Assembly (NCBI GenBank): GCA_030549335.1 | Contig: JAUKPH010000026.1 | Coordinates: forward strand, 992,001 to 1,056,000 | Origin: Pontederia crassipes | Lineage: Eukaryota > Streptophyta > Magnoliopsida > Commelinales > Pontederiaceae | Reading direction: 5' to 3' | Length of the DNA stretch: 64,000 bases | Shown here: in pieces, positions 1-11,027 of the stretch | Layout of the letters: each line of letters starts with the position of its first letter | How positions within the stretch are numbered: position 1 is the stretch's first letter | Translations under genes and position numbers: made by a program | Notes under the pieces: model-generated | Database searches by the model: none | Seen by the model: only the letters and a program-made list of their open reading frames with translations | Told to the model about the DNA's origin: nothing

Positions 1-1097
1 AGAAGGTGAAAAAACGCAAAATTTTTGACGCTGTCAAAAGATTCCAAATTTTTGACGCTTTCAAACCTATTGATGCATGGTGAGATCATTGGGACGAAAA
101 AAAGGACTCAGGCGCAAAATTTCCGGGGGTGCGAAATTTCGTGCGCGCGCCTTTTACTCTTGTTTTCAGCCAAGAAGGTCAAAAAACGCGAAATTTTTGA
201 CGCTGTGAAAAGAAGCCAAATTTTCGACGCTTTCCTGTCTGTTGATGAATGGTAAGATGATTGGGATGAAAAAATGGACTCGGAGGAAAATTTTCCGGGG
301 GTGCGAAATTTCGCGCGCGCGCCTTTTACTCGTGTTTTCAACCAAGAAGATAAAAAAATGCGAAATTTTTGACGCTGTCAAAATATGCCAAATTTTCGAC
401 GCTATCGTGCGTGTTGATGCATGGTGAGATGATTGGGACGAAAAAAAGGACTCATGCGCAAATTTTCCGGGTGTGCGAAATTTCGCGCGCGCCCCTTTTA
501 CTCGTGTTTTCAGCCAAGAAGGTCAAAAAATGCGAAATTTTTGATGCTGTCAAAAGATGCCAAATTTTTTACGCTTTCGTGCCTGTTGATGCATGGTGAG
601 ATGATTGGGACGAAAAAATGGACTCGAATGAAAATTTTTCGGTGGTGCGAAATTTCGCGCGCGCGCTTTTTACTCGTGTTTTCAGCCAAGAAGGTAAAAA
701 AATGACAAATTTTTGACACTGTAAAAAGATGCCAAATTTTCGACGCTTTCGTGCCTGTTGATGCATGGTTAGATGATTGGGACGAAAAAAAAGGACTCAG
801 GCGCAAATTTTCCGGGGGTGCAAAATTTCGCGCGAGCGCCTTTTACTCGTGTTTTCAGCCAAGGTCAAAAACGCAAAATTTTTGACACTGTAAAAAGATG
901 CCAAATTTTCGACGCTTTTGTGCCTGTTGATGCATGGTGAGATGATTGGGTCGAAAAAAGGACTCAGGCGCAAATTATCCGGGGGTGCGAAATTTCGCAT
1001 GCGCGCCTTTTACTCGTGTTTTCAGCCAAGAAGGTCAAAAAACGCGAAATTTTTAACGCTGTCCAAAGATGCCAAATTTTCGATGCTTTCCTGTCTG

Positions 1098-1184
1098 TCG
1101 ATGCATGGTGAGATGATTGGGACGGAAAAATGGACTCAGATGAAAATTTTCTGGGGGTGCAAAATTTCGACGCTATCGTGCCTG
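1098..1184. repeat. Truncated 87-bp monomer (85-bp internal deletion)
   Basis: The distance to the next TTGATGC is 87 bp rather than 172. GGGGGTGCAAAATTTCGACG joins the TGCGAAATTTCG site (position 61) directly to the ATGCCAAATTTTCGACGC site (position 144), removing the CG tract, the TTTTCAGCC region and the first direct repeat. The matching bases at the junction point to a microhomology-mediated loss. Confidence 0.9.
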
Positions 1185-1355
1185 TTGATGCATGGTGAGA
1201 TCATTGGGATGAAAAAAAGGACTCAGGTGCAAATTTTCCGGGGGTGCGAATTTCGCGCGCGCACCTTTTACTCGTGTTTTCAGCCAAGAAGGTCAAAAAA
1301 TGCGAAATTTTTGACGCTGTCAAAAGATGCCAAATTTTCGACGCTATCGTGCCTG

Positions 1356-1499
1356 TTGATGCATGGTGAGATCATTGGGATGAAAAAAAGGACTAGGTGC
1401 AAATATTCCGGGGGTGCGAAATTTCGCGCGCGCGCCTTTTACTCGTGTTTTTAGCCAAGAAGGTCAAAAAATGCGAAATTTTCGACGCTATCGTGCCTA
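1356..1499. repeat. Truncated 144-bp monomer (27-bp deletion)
   Basis: TTGATGC-to-TTGATGC distance is 144 bp. ATGCGAAATTTTCGACGC is a fusion of the direct repeats at positions 117 and 144, with one repeat period (27 bp) lost; a further base is missing in GGACTAGGTGC. The copy carries GTGTTTTTAGCC, a private mark shared with the truncated monomers at 4678 and 7061. Confidence 0.88.
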
Positions 1500-4419
1500 T
1501 TGATGCATGGTGAGATGATTGGGACGAAAAAATGGACTCGGATGAAAATTTTTCGGGGGTGCGAAATTTCGCGCGCGCGCCTTTTACTCGTGTTTTCAGC
1601 CAAGAAGGTCAAAAAATGCGAAATTTTTGACGCTATCAAAAGATGCCAAATTTTCGACGCTTTCGTGCCTATTGATGCATAGTGAGATGATTGGGACGAA
1701 AAAATGGACTCGAATGAAAATTTTCCGGGGATGCGAAATTTCGCGCGCACGCCTTTTACTCGTGTTTTCAGCCAAGAAGGGCAAAAAATGCGAAGTTTTT
1801 GACGCAATCAAAAGAAGCCAAATTTTCGACGCTTTCCTGTCTGTTGATGCATGGTAAGATGATTGGGATGAAAAAATGGACTCGGTTGAAAATTTTCCGT
1901 GGGTGCAAAATTTCGAGCGCGCGTCTTTTACTCGTGTTTTCAGCCAAGAAGATAAAAAAATGCGAAATTTGTGACGCTAACAAAATATGCCAAATTTTCG
2001 ACGCTATCGTGCATGTTGATGCATGGTGAGAAGATTGGGACAAAAAAAAGGACTCGGAAGCAAATTTTCCGGGGGTGAGAAATTTCGCGCGCGCGCCTTC
2101 TACTCGTGTTTTCAGCCAAGAAGGTCAAAAAATGCGAAATTTTTGACGCTATCAAAAGAAGCCAAATTTTCGACGCTTTCCTGTCTGTTGATGCATGGTA
2201 AGATGATTGGGATGAAAAAATGGACTCGGATGAAAATTTTTCGGGGGTGCAAAATTTCGCGCGCGCGCCTTTTACTCGTGTTTTCAGCCAAGAAGATAAA
2301 AAAATGCGAAATTTTTGACGCTATCAAAAGATGCCAAATTTTCGATGCTATCGTGCATGTTGATGCATGGTGAGAAGATTGGGACGAAAAAAAGGACTCA
2401 GGCGCAAATTTTCCGGGGGTGCAAAATTTCGCGCGCGCACCTTTTACTCGTGTTTTCAGCCAAGAAGGTCAAAAAATGCGAAATTTTTGATGCTATCAAA
2501 AGATGCCAAATTTTCGACGCTTTTGTGCCTGTTGATGCATGGTGAGATGATTGGGACGAAAAAAGGACTCAGGCGCAAATTTTTCGGGGGTGCGAAATTT
2601 CGCGCGTGCGCCTTTTACTCGTGTTTTCAGCCAAGAAGGTCAAAAACGTGAAAATTTTGACACTGTAAAAAGAAGCCAAATTTTCGACGCTTTTGTGCCT
2701 GTTGATGCATGGTGAGATGATTGGGTCGAAAAAAGGACTTAGGCGCAAATTATCCGGGGGTGCGAAATTTCGAACGCGCGCCTTTTACTCGTGTTTTCAG
2801 CTAAGAAGGTCAAAAAAACGCGAAATTTTCGACGCTGTCAAAAGATGCCAAATTTTTTGACGCTTTCCTGTCTGTTGATGCATGGTGAGATCATTGGGAT
2901 GAAAAAATGGACTCGGATGAAAATTTTTTGGGGGTGCGAAATTTCGCGCAGCGCGCCTTTTACTCGTGTTTTCAGCCAAGAAGGTCAAAATATGCGAAAT
3001 TTTTGACGCTGTCAAAAGATGCCAAATTTTCGACGCTATCGTGCCGGTTGATGCATGGTGAGATGATTGGGATGAAAAAATGGACTCGGATGAAAATTTT
3101 CCGGGTGTGCGAAATTTCGCGCGCGCGCCTTTTACTCGTGTTTTCAGCCAAGAAGGTCAAAAAATGCGAAATTTTTGACGTTGTCAAAAGATGCCAAATT
3201 TTTGACTCTATCGTGCCTGTTGATGCATGGTGAGATGATTGGGACGAAAAAAAGGACTCACGCGCAAATTTTCCGAGGGTGCGAAATTTCGCGCGCGCGC
3301 CTTTTACTCGTGTTTTCAGTCAAGAAGGTGAAAAAACGCAAAATTTTTGACGCTGTCAAAAGATTCCAAATTTTTGACGCTTTCAAACCTATTGATGCAT
3401 GGTGAGATCATTGGGACGAAAAAAAGGACTCAGGCGCAAAATTTCCGGGGGTGCGAAATTTCGTGCGCGCGCCTTTTACTCTTGTTTTCAGCCAAGAAGG
3501 TCAAAAAACGCGAAATTTTTGACGCTGTGAAAAGAAGCCAAATTTTCGACGCTTTCCTGTCTGTTGATGAATGGTAAGATGATTGGGATGAAAAAATGGA
3601 CTCGGAGGAAAATTTTCCGGGGGTGCGAAATTTCGCGCGCGCGCCTTTTACTCGTGTTTTCAACCAAGAAGATAAAAAAATGCGAAATTTTTGACGCTGT
3701 CAAAATATGCCAAATTTTCGACGCTATCGTGCGTGTTGATGCATGGTGAGATGATTGGGACGAAAAAAAGGACTCATGCGCAAATTTTCCGGGTGTGCGA
3801 AATTTCGCGCGCGCCCCTTTTACTCGTGTTTTCAGCCAAGAAGGTCAAAAAATGCGAAATTTTTGACGCTGTCAAAAGATGCCAAATTTTTTACGCTTTC
3901 GTGCCTATTGATGCATGGTGAGATGATTGGGACGAAAAAATGGACTCGAATGAAAATTTTTCGGGGGTGCGAAATTTCGCGCGCGCGCTTTTTACTCGTG
4001 TTTTCAGCCAAGAAGGTAAAAAAATGACAAATTTTTGACACTGTAAAAAGATGCCAAATTTTCGACGCTTTCGTGCCTGTTGATGCATGGTTAGATGATT
4101 GGGACGAAAAAAAAGGACTCAGGCGCAAATTTTCCGGGGGTGCAAAATTTCGCGGGAGCGCCTTTTACTCGTGTTTTCAGCGAAGGTCAAAAACGCAAAA
4201 TTTTTTACACTGTAAAAAGATGCCAAATTTTCGACGCTTTTGTGCCTGTTGATGCATGGTGAGATGATTGGGTCGAAAAAAGGACTCAGGCGCAAATTAT
4301 CCGGGGGTGCGAAATTTCGCACGCGCGCCTTTTACTCGTGTTTTCAGCCAAGAAGGTCAAAAAACGCGAAATTTTTAACGCTGTCCAAAGATGCCAAATT
4401 TTCGATGCTTTCCTGTCTG

Positions 4420-4506
4420 TCGATGCGTGGTGAGATGATTGGGACGAAAAAATGGACTCAGATGAAAATTTTCTGGGGGTGCAAAATTTCGACGCTATCG
4501 TGCCTG
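4420..4506. repeat. Truncated 87-bp monomer, duplicate of the one at 1098
   Basis: Same 85-bp deletion and same junction as at 1098, displaced by exactly 3322 bp. It was copied with the 20-monomer unit and is not an independent event. Confidence 0.9.
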
Positions 4507-4677
4507 TTGATGCATGGTGAGATCATTGGGATAAAAAAAAGGACTCAGGTGCAAATTTTCCGGGGGTGTGAATTTCGCGCGCGCACCTTTTACTCGTGTT
4601 TTCAGCCAAGAAGGTCAAAAAATGCGAAATTTTTGACGCTGTCAAAAGATGCCAAATTTTCGACGCTATCGTGCCTG

Positions 4678-4821
4678 TTGATGCATGGTGAGATCATTGG
4701 GATGAAAAAAAGGACTAGGTGCAAATATTCCGGGGGTGCGAAATTTCGCGCGCGCGCCTTTTACTCGTGTTTTTAGCCAAGAAGGTCAAAAAATGCGAAA
4801 TTTTCGACGCTATCGTGCCTA
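4678..4821. repeat. Truncated 144-bp monomer, duplicate of the one at 1356
   Basis: Same 27-bp deletion, same GGACTAGGTGC and same GTGTTTTTAGCC as at 1356, at the 3322-bp offset. Confidence 0.88.
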
Positions 4822-7205
4822 TTGATGCATGGTGAGATGATTGGGACGAAAAAATGGACTCGGATGCAAAATTTTTCGGGTGTGCGAAATTTCGCGCGCG
4901 CGCCTTTTACTCGTGTTTTCAGCCAAGAAGGTAAAAAAATGCAAAATTTTTGACGCTGTCAAAAGATGCCAAATTTTCGACGCTTTCGTGCCTGTTGATG
5001 CATGGTGAGATGATTGGGACGCAATAAAGGACTCGACGCAAATTTTCTGGGGGCGCGAAATTTCGCACGCGCGTCATTTACTCGTGTTTTCAGCCAAGAA
5101 GGTCAAAAAATGCGAAATTTTTGACGCTATCAAAAGATGCCAAATTTTCGACGCTTTCGTGCCTATTGATGCATGGTGAGATGATTGGGGCGAAAAAATG
5201 GACTCTGATGAAAATTTTCCGGGGATGCGAAATTTCGCGCGAGCGCCTTTTACTCGTGTTTTCAGCCAAGAAGGTCAAAAAATGCAAAGTTTTTGACGCT
5301 GTCAAAAGATTCCAAATTTTTGACGCTTTCGTGCCTATTGATGCATGGTGAGATCATTGGGATGGAAAAAAGGACTCAGGCGCAAATTTTCCGGGGGTGC
5401 GAAATTTCGTGCGCGCGCCTTTTACCCGTGTTTTCAATCAAGAAGGTCAAAAAACGTGAAATTTTTGACGCAGTCAAAAGATGCCAAATTTTCGACGCTA
5501 TCGTGCCTGTTGATGCATGGCGAGATCATTGGGATGAAAAAAAGGACTCATGTGCAAATTTTCCGGTGGTGCGAAATTTCGCGCGCGCGCCTTTTACTCG
5601 TGTTTTCAGCCAAGAAGGTCAAAAAATGCGAAATTTTTGACGCTATCAAAAGATGCCAAATTTTCGTTACTATCGTGCCTATTGATGCATGGTGAGATGA
5701 TTGGGACGAAAAAATGGACTCGGATGAAAATTTTCCGGGTGTGCGAAATTTCGCACGCGCTCCTTTTACTCGTGTTTTCAGCCAAGAAGGTCAAAAAATA
5801 CGAAATTTTTGACGCTGTCAAAAGATGCCAAATTTTCGACGCTTTCGTGCCTGTTGATGCATGGTGAGATGATTGGGACGAAAAAAAGGACTCAGGCGCA
5901 AATTTTCCGGGGGTGCGAAATTTCGCGCGCGCGCGCCTTTTACTCGTGTTTTCAGCCAAGAAGGTCAAAAAAACGCAAAATTTTTTATGCTGTCAAAAGA
6001 TGCCAAATTTTCGATGCTTTCGTGCCTGTTGATGCATGGTGAGATGATTGGGACGAAAAAATGGACTCGAATGAAAATTTTTCGGGGGTGCGAAATTTTG
6101 CGCGCGCGGTTTTTACTCGTGTTTTCAGCCAAGAAGGTCAAAAAACGACAAATTTTTGACGCTGTAAAAAGATGCCAAATTTTTTACGCTTTCGTGCCTG
6201 TTGATGCATGGTGAGATGATTGGGACGAAAAAAAGGACTCAGACGCAAATTTTTCGGGGGTGCGAAATTTCGCACGCGCGCCTTTTACTCATGTTTTCAA
6301 CTAAGAAGGTCAAAAAATGCGAAATTTTTGACGTTGTCAAAAGAAGCCAAATTTTTGACACTTTCCTATCTGTTGATGCATGGTAAGATGATTGGGATGA
6401 AAAAATGGACTCGGATGAAAATTTTCCGGGGGTGCGAAATTTCGCGCGCGCGCCTTTTACTCGTGTTTTCAGCCCAGAAGATCAAAAAATGCGAAATTTT
6501 TGACGCTATCAAAAGATGCAAAATTTTCGACGCTATCGTGCATGTTGATGCATGGTGAGATGATTGGGACGAAAAAAAGGACTCAGGCGCAAATTTTTCG
6601 GGGGTGCAAAATTTCGCGCGCGCGCCTTTTTCTCGTGTTTTCAGCCAAGAAGGTCAAAAAATGCGAAATTTTTGACGCTATCAAAAGATGCCAAATTTTT
6701 GACACTTTTGTGCCTGTTGATGCATGGTGAGATGATTGGGACGAAAAAAGGACTCAGGCGTAAATTTTTCGGGGGTGCGAAATTTCGCGCGCGCGCCTTT
6801 TACTCGTGTTTTCAGCCAAGAAGGTCAAAAAACGCGAAATTTCTGACGCTGTCAAAAGATGCCAAATTTTCGATGCTTTCCTGTCTGTTGATGCATGGTG
6901 AGATGATTGGGACGGAAAAATGGACTCGGATGAAAATTTTTTGGGGGTGCGAAATTTCGCGCGTGCGCCTTTTACTCGTGTTTTCAGCCAAGAAGGTAAA
7001 AAAACGCGAAGTTTTTGACGCTGTCAAAAGATTCCAAATTTTTTGACGCTTTCGTGCCTTTTGATGCATGGTGAGATCATTGGGATGAAAAAAAGGACTC
7101 AGGTGCAAATTTTCTGTGGGTGCGAAATTTCGCGCGCGCGCCTTTTACTCGTGTTTTTAGCCAAGAAGGTCAAAAAATGCGAAATTTTCGACGCTATCGT
7201 GCCTA
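4822..7205. repeat. 14-monomer higher-order unit, copy 1 (about 2384 bp)
   Basis: 4738-5735 aligns with 7121-8118 at an offset of 2383, sharing private marks: CTCGACGCAAATTTTCTGG, GGGGCGAAAAAATGGACTCT, TTACCCGTG and TTTTCGT(T/C)ACTATCG. The unit equals 14 monomers less one 27-bp deletion. Region 6400-6520 also resembles 8090-8210 (shared CAGCCCAGAAGATC), a further exchange inside the same tract. Confidence 0.85.
7061..7205. repeat. Truncated 145-bp monomer (27-bp deletion)
   Basis: The same fused ATGCGAAATTTTCGACGC junction and GTGTTTTTAGCC mark occur as at 1356 and 4678, so this is another copy of the same original deletion, carried here by the 14-monomer duplication. Confidence 0.87.
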
Positions 7206-8118
7206 TTGATGCATGGTGAGATGATTGGGACGAAAAAATGGACTCGGATGAAAATTTTTCGGGTGTGCGAAATTTCGCGCGCGCGCCTTTTACTCGTGTT
7301 TTCAGCCAAGAAGGTAAAAAAATGCGAAATTTTTGACGCTGTCAAAAGATGCCAAATTTTCGACGCTTTCGTGCCTGTTGATGCATGGTGAGATGATTGG
7401 GACGCAAAAAAGGACTCGACGCAAATTTTCTGGGGGCGCGAAATTTCGCACGCGCGTCATTTACTCGTGTTTTCAGCCAAGAAGGTCAAAAAATGCGAAA
7501 TTTTTGACGCTATCAAAAGATGCCAAATTTTCGACGCTTTCGTGCCTATTGATGCATGGTGAGATGATTGGGGCGAAAAAATGGACTCTGATGAAAATTT
7601 TCCGGGGATGCGAAATTTCGCGCGAGCGCCTTTTACTCGTGTTTTCAGCCAAGAAGGTCAAAAAATGCGAAGTTTTTGACGCTGTCAAAAGATTCCAAAT
7701 TTTTGACGCTTTCGTGCCTATTGATGCATGGTGAGATCATTGGGATGGAAAAAAGGACTCAGGCGCAAATTTTCCGGGGGTGCAAAATTTCGTGCGCGCG
7801 CCTTTTACCCGTGTTTTCAATCAAGAAGGTCAAAAAACGTGAAATTTTTGACGCAGTCAAAAGATGCCAAATTTTCGACGCTATCATGCCTGTTGATGCA
7901 TGGTGAGATCATTGGGATGAAAAAAAGGACTCATGTGCAAATTTTCCGGTGGTGCGAAATTTCGCGCGCGCGCCTTTTACTCGTGTTTTCAGCCAAGAAG
8001 GTCAAAAAATGCGAAATTTTTGACGCTATCAAAAGATGCCAAATTTTCGTCACTATCGTGCCTGTTGATGCATGGTGAGATGATTGGGACGAAAAAATGG
8101 ACTCGGATGAAAATTTTC
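7206..8118. repeat. 14-monomer higher-order unit, copy 2 (partial)
   Basis: This aligns with 4822-5735 at an offset of 2383 with only scattered differences. It ends near 8118, where CCGGGGGTGCG replaces the CCGGGTGTGCG of copy 1. Confidence 0.84.
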
Positions 8119-8236
8119 CGGGGGTGCGAAATTTCGCGCGCGCGCCTTTTACTCGTGTTTTCAGCCCAGAAGATCAAAAAATGCGAAATTTTTGACGCTA
8201 TCAAAAGATGCCAAATTTTCGACGCTATCGTGCCTG
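8065..8236. repeat. Reference monomer, class A
   Basis: A 172-bp copy beginning at TTGATGCATGG. Class A is defined by ATGGACTCGGATGAAAA at about positions 33-49 of the monomer. It holds the palindromes ATGCAT and GCGAAATTTCGC, a CG tract, and two diverged direct repeats of about 22 bp at positions 117 and 144. A close class A consensus has about 78 G+C of 172 and 15 CpG. Class A is interspersed with class B across 1-34 kb, 35-40 kb and 47-64 kb. The start point is a convention; the biological phase is unknown. Confidence 0.9.
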
Positions 8237-8751
8237 TTGATGCATGGTGATATGATTGGGACGAAAAAAGGACTCAGGCGTAAATTTTTCGGGGGTGCGA
8301 AATTTCGCGCGCGCGCCTTTTACTCGTGTTTTCAGCCAAGAAGGTCAAAAAACGCAAAATTTTTGACGCTGTCAAAAGATGCCAAATTTTCGATGCTTTC
8401 CTGTCTGTTGATGCATGGTGAGATGATTGGGACGGAAAAATGGACTCAGGCGCAAATTTTCCGGGGGTGCGAAATTTCGTGCGCGCACCTTTTACTCGTG
8501 TTTTCAGCCAAGAAGGTCAAAAAATGCGAAATTTTTGACGCTGTCAAAAGATGCCAAATTTTCGATGCTATCGTGCCTGTTGATGCATGGTGATATGATT
8601 GGGACGAAAAAATTGACTCGGATGAAAATTTTCCGGGTGTGCAAAATTTCGCGCGCGCGCCTTTTACTCGGGTTTTCAGCCAAGAAGGTCAAAAAATGCG
8701 AAATATTTGACATTGTCAAAAGATGCCAAATTTTTCACTCTATCGTGCTTG

Positions 8752-8903
8752 TTGATGCATGGTGAGATGATTGGGACGAAAAAAAGGACTCATGCACAAA
8801 TTTTTCGGGGGTGCGAAATTTCGCGCGCGTTATACTTTCGTGAAAAAATGCAAAATTTTTGACGCTGTCAAAAGATTCCAAATTTTTGACACTTTCGTGC
8901 TTA
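8752..8903. repeat. Damaged 152-bp monomer
   Basis: After TTTCGCGCGCG the normal path through CTTTTACTCG and CAGCCAAGAAGG is replaced by TTATACTTTCGTGAAAAAAT, a net loss of 20 bp and a local scramble. No other monomer seen has this junction, so it is a private rearrangement. Confidence 0.85.
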
Positions 8904-8990
8904 TTGATGCATGGTGAGATCATTGGGACGAAAAAAAGGACTCAGGCGCAAATTTTCCGAGGGTGCGAAATTTCGACGCTATCGTGCTGG
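8904..8990. repeat. Truncated 87-bp monomer (independent 85-bp deletion)
   Basis: GGGTGCGAAATTTCGACGCT has the same structure as the deletion at 1098 but on a different background: GCGAAA not GCAAAA, CCGAGGG, and CGTGCTGG after it. It looks like a second independent loss between the same two microhomologies. Confidence 0.85.
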
Positions 8991-9993
8991 TTGATGCATG
9001 GTGAGATGATTGGGACGAAAAAATGGACTCGGATGAAAATTTTCCGGGTGTGCGAAATTTCGTGCGCGTGCCTTTTACTCTTGTTTTCAGCCAAGAAGGT
9101 GAAAAAATGCGAAATTTTTGACGCTATCAAAAGATGCCAAATTTTCGACGCTATCGTGCATGTTGATGCATGGTGAGATGATTGGGTCGAAAAAAAAGAC
9201 TCAGGCGCAAATTTTCCGGGGGTGAGAAATTTCGCGCGCGCGCCTTATACTCGTGTTTTCAGCCAAGAAGGTCAAAAAATGCGAAATTTTTGACGCTATC
9301 GTGCCTGTTGATGCATGGTGAGATGATTGGGACGAAAAAATGAACTCGGATGATAATTTTCCGGGTGTGCGAAATTTCGCGCCCGCGCCTTTTACTCGTG
9401 TTTCCAGCCAAGAAGGTCAACAAATGCGAAATTTTTGACGCTATCAAAAGATGCCAAATTTTCAATGCTTTCGTGCCTGTTGATGCATGGTGAGATGATT
9501 GGGACGAAAAAAAGGACTCGGCGCAAATTTTTTGGGGGTGCGAAATTTCGCACGCGCGTCATTTACTCATGTTTTCAGCCAAGAAGGTCAAAAAATGCGA
9601 AATTTTTGACGCTATCAAAAGATGCCAAATTTTCGACGCTGTCATGCCTTTGATGCATGGTGAGATGATTGGGACGAAAAAATGGACTCGAATGAAAATT
9701 TTTCGGGGATGCGAAATTTCGCGCGCGCGCCTTTTACTCGTGTTTTCAGCCAATAAGGTCAAAAAATGCGCAGTTTTTGACGTTGTCAAAAGATTCCAAT
9801 TTTTTTACTCTTTCGTGCCTATTGATGCATGGTGAGATCATTGGGATGGAAAAAAGGACTCAGGCGCAAATTTTCCGGGGGTGCGAAATTTCGTGCGCGC
9901 GCCTTTTACTCGTGTTTTCAACCAAGAAAGTCAAAAAACGCGAAATTTTTGACGCTGTCAAAAGATGCCAAATTTTCGACGCTATCGTGCATG
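8991..9993. repeat. 6-monomer higher-order unit, copy 1 (1003 bp)
   Basis: This aligns with 9994-10996 at a constant offset of 1003 bp. Shared rarities include GGGTCGAAAAAAAAGACTC, AATGAACTCGGATGATAA, TTTCCAGCCAAG, GTCAACAAATG and CCAATAAGGTC. I saw no difference between the copies in the stretches compared. Six monomers, one of them 145 bp (9163-9307). Confidence 0.92.
9163..9307. repeat. Truncated 145-bp monomer (27-bp deletion)
   Basis: ATGCGAAATTTTTGACGCTATCGTGCC joins the first direct repeat to the end of the second, losing 27 bp. The junction keeps TTTTTGACGC, unlike the TTTTCGACGC junction at 1356, 4678 and 7061, so the event is probably independent. Its duplicate is at 10166-10310. 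Confidence 0.87.
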
Positions 9994-11027
9994 TTGATGC
10001 ATGGTGAGATGATTGGGACGAAAAAATGGACTCGGATGAAAATTTTCCGGGTGTGCGAAATTTCGTGCGCGTGCCTTTTACTCTTGTTTTCAGCCAAGAA
10101 GGTGAAAAAATGCGAAATTTTTGACGCTATCAAAAGATGCCAAATTTTCGACGCTATCGTGCATGTTGATGCATGGTGAGATGATTGGGTCGAAAAAAAA
10201 GACTCAGGCGCAAATTTTCCGGGGGTGAGAAATTTCGCGCGCGCGCCTTATACTCGTGTTTTCAGCCAAGAAGGTCAAAAAATGCGAAATTTTTGACGCT
10301 ATCGTGCCTGTTGATGCATGGTGAGATGATTGGGACGAAAAAATGAACTCGGATGATAATTTTCCGGGTGTGCGAAATTTCGCGCCCGCGCCTTTTACTC
10401 GTGTTTCCAGCCAAGAAGGTCAACAAATGCGAAATTTTTGACGCTATCAAAAGATGCCAAATTTTCAATGCTTTCGTGCCTGTTGATGCATGGTGAGATG
10501 ATTGGGACGAAAAAAAGGACTCGGCGCAAATTTTTTGGGGGTGCGAAATTTCGCACGCGCGTCATTTACTCATGTTTTCAGCCAAGAAGGTCAAAAAATG
10601 CGAAATTTTTGACGCTATCAAAAGATGCCAAATTTTCGACGCTGTCATGCCTTTGATGCATGGTGAGATGATTGGGACGAAAAAATGGACTCGAATGAAA
10701 ATTTTTCGGGGATGCGAAATTTCGCGCGCGCGCCTTTTACTCGTGTTTTCAGCCAATAAGGTCAAAAAATGCGCAGTTTTTGACGTTGTCAAAAGATTCC
10801 AATTTTTTTACTCTTTCGTGCCTATTGATGCATGGTGAGATCATTGGGATGGAAAAAAGGACTCAGGCGCAAATTTTCCGGGGGTGCGAAATTTCGTGCG
10901 CGCGCCTTTTACTCGTGTTTTCAACCAAGAAAGTCAAAAAACGCGAAATTTTTGACGCTGTCAAAAGATGCCAAATTTTCGACGCTATCGTGCATGTTGA
11001 TGCATGGTGAGATGATTGGGACGAAAA
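9994..11027. repeat. 6-monomer higher-order unit, copy 2 plus start of next
   Basis: The full second unit ends at 10996. Similarity to the first copy continues to about 11027, then changes from AAAAAATGGACTC to AAAAAAGGGACTC. The second truncated monomer, 10166-10310, lies inside. Confidence 0.9.

Larger units (their letters stand above)
1..3322. repeat. 20-monomer higher-order unit, copy 1 (3322 bp)
   Basis: Base 1 onward aligns with base 3323 onward at a constant offset of 3322, including private changes such as TTGATGAATGG, CTCGGAGGAAAA and two shortened monomers. The unit equals 20 monomers (3440 bp) minus an 85-bp deletion, a 27-bp deletion and a few single-base changes. Copy 1 may begin before the window. 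Few substitutions separate the copies, so the duplication is fairly recent. Confidence 0.88.
3323..4863. repeat. 20-monomer higher-order unit, copy 2 (partial)
   Basis: This aligns with 1-1541 with scattered point differences. Similarity ends near 4863, where this copy reads GATGCAAAATTTTTCGGGTG against GATGAAAATTTTTCGGGGG in copy 1. After that the array enters the next higher-order unit, so the breakpoint lies in the class-diagnostic segment of a monomer. Confidence 0.87.

Noticed and set aside
62-73. GCGAAATTTCGC palindromes as operators or rho-independent terminators
   Set aside because: The palindrome is present in nearly every monomer with no gene nearby. A stem without loop in satellite DNA is not evidence for a terminator or an operator.
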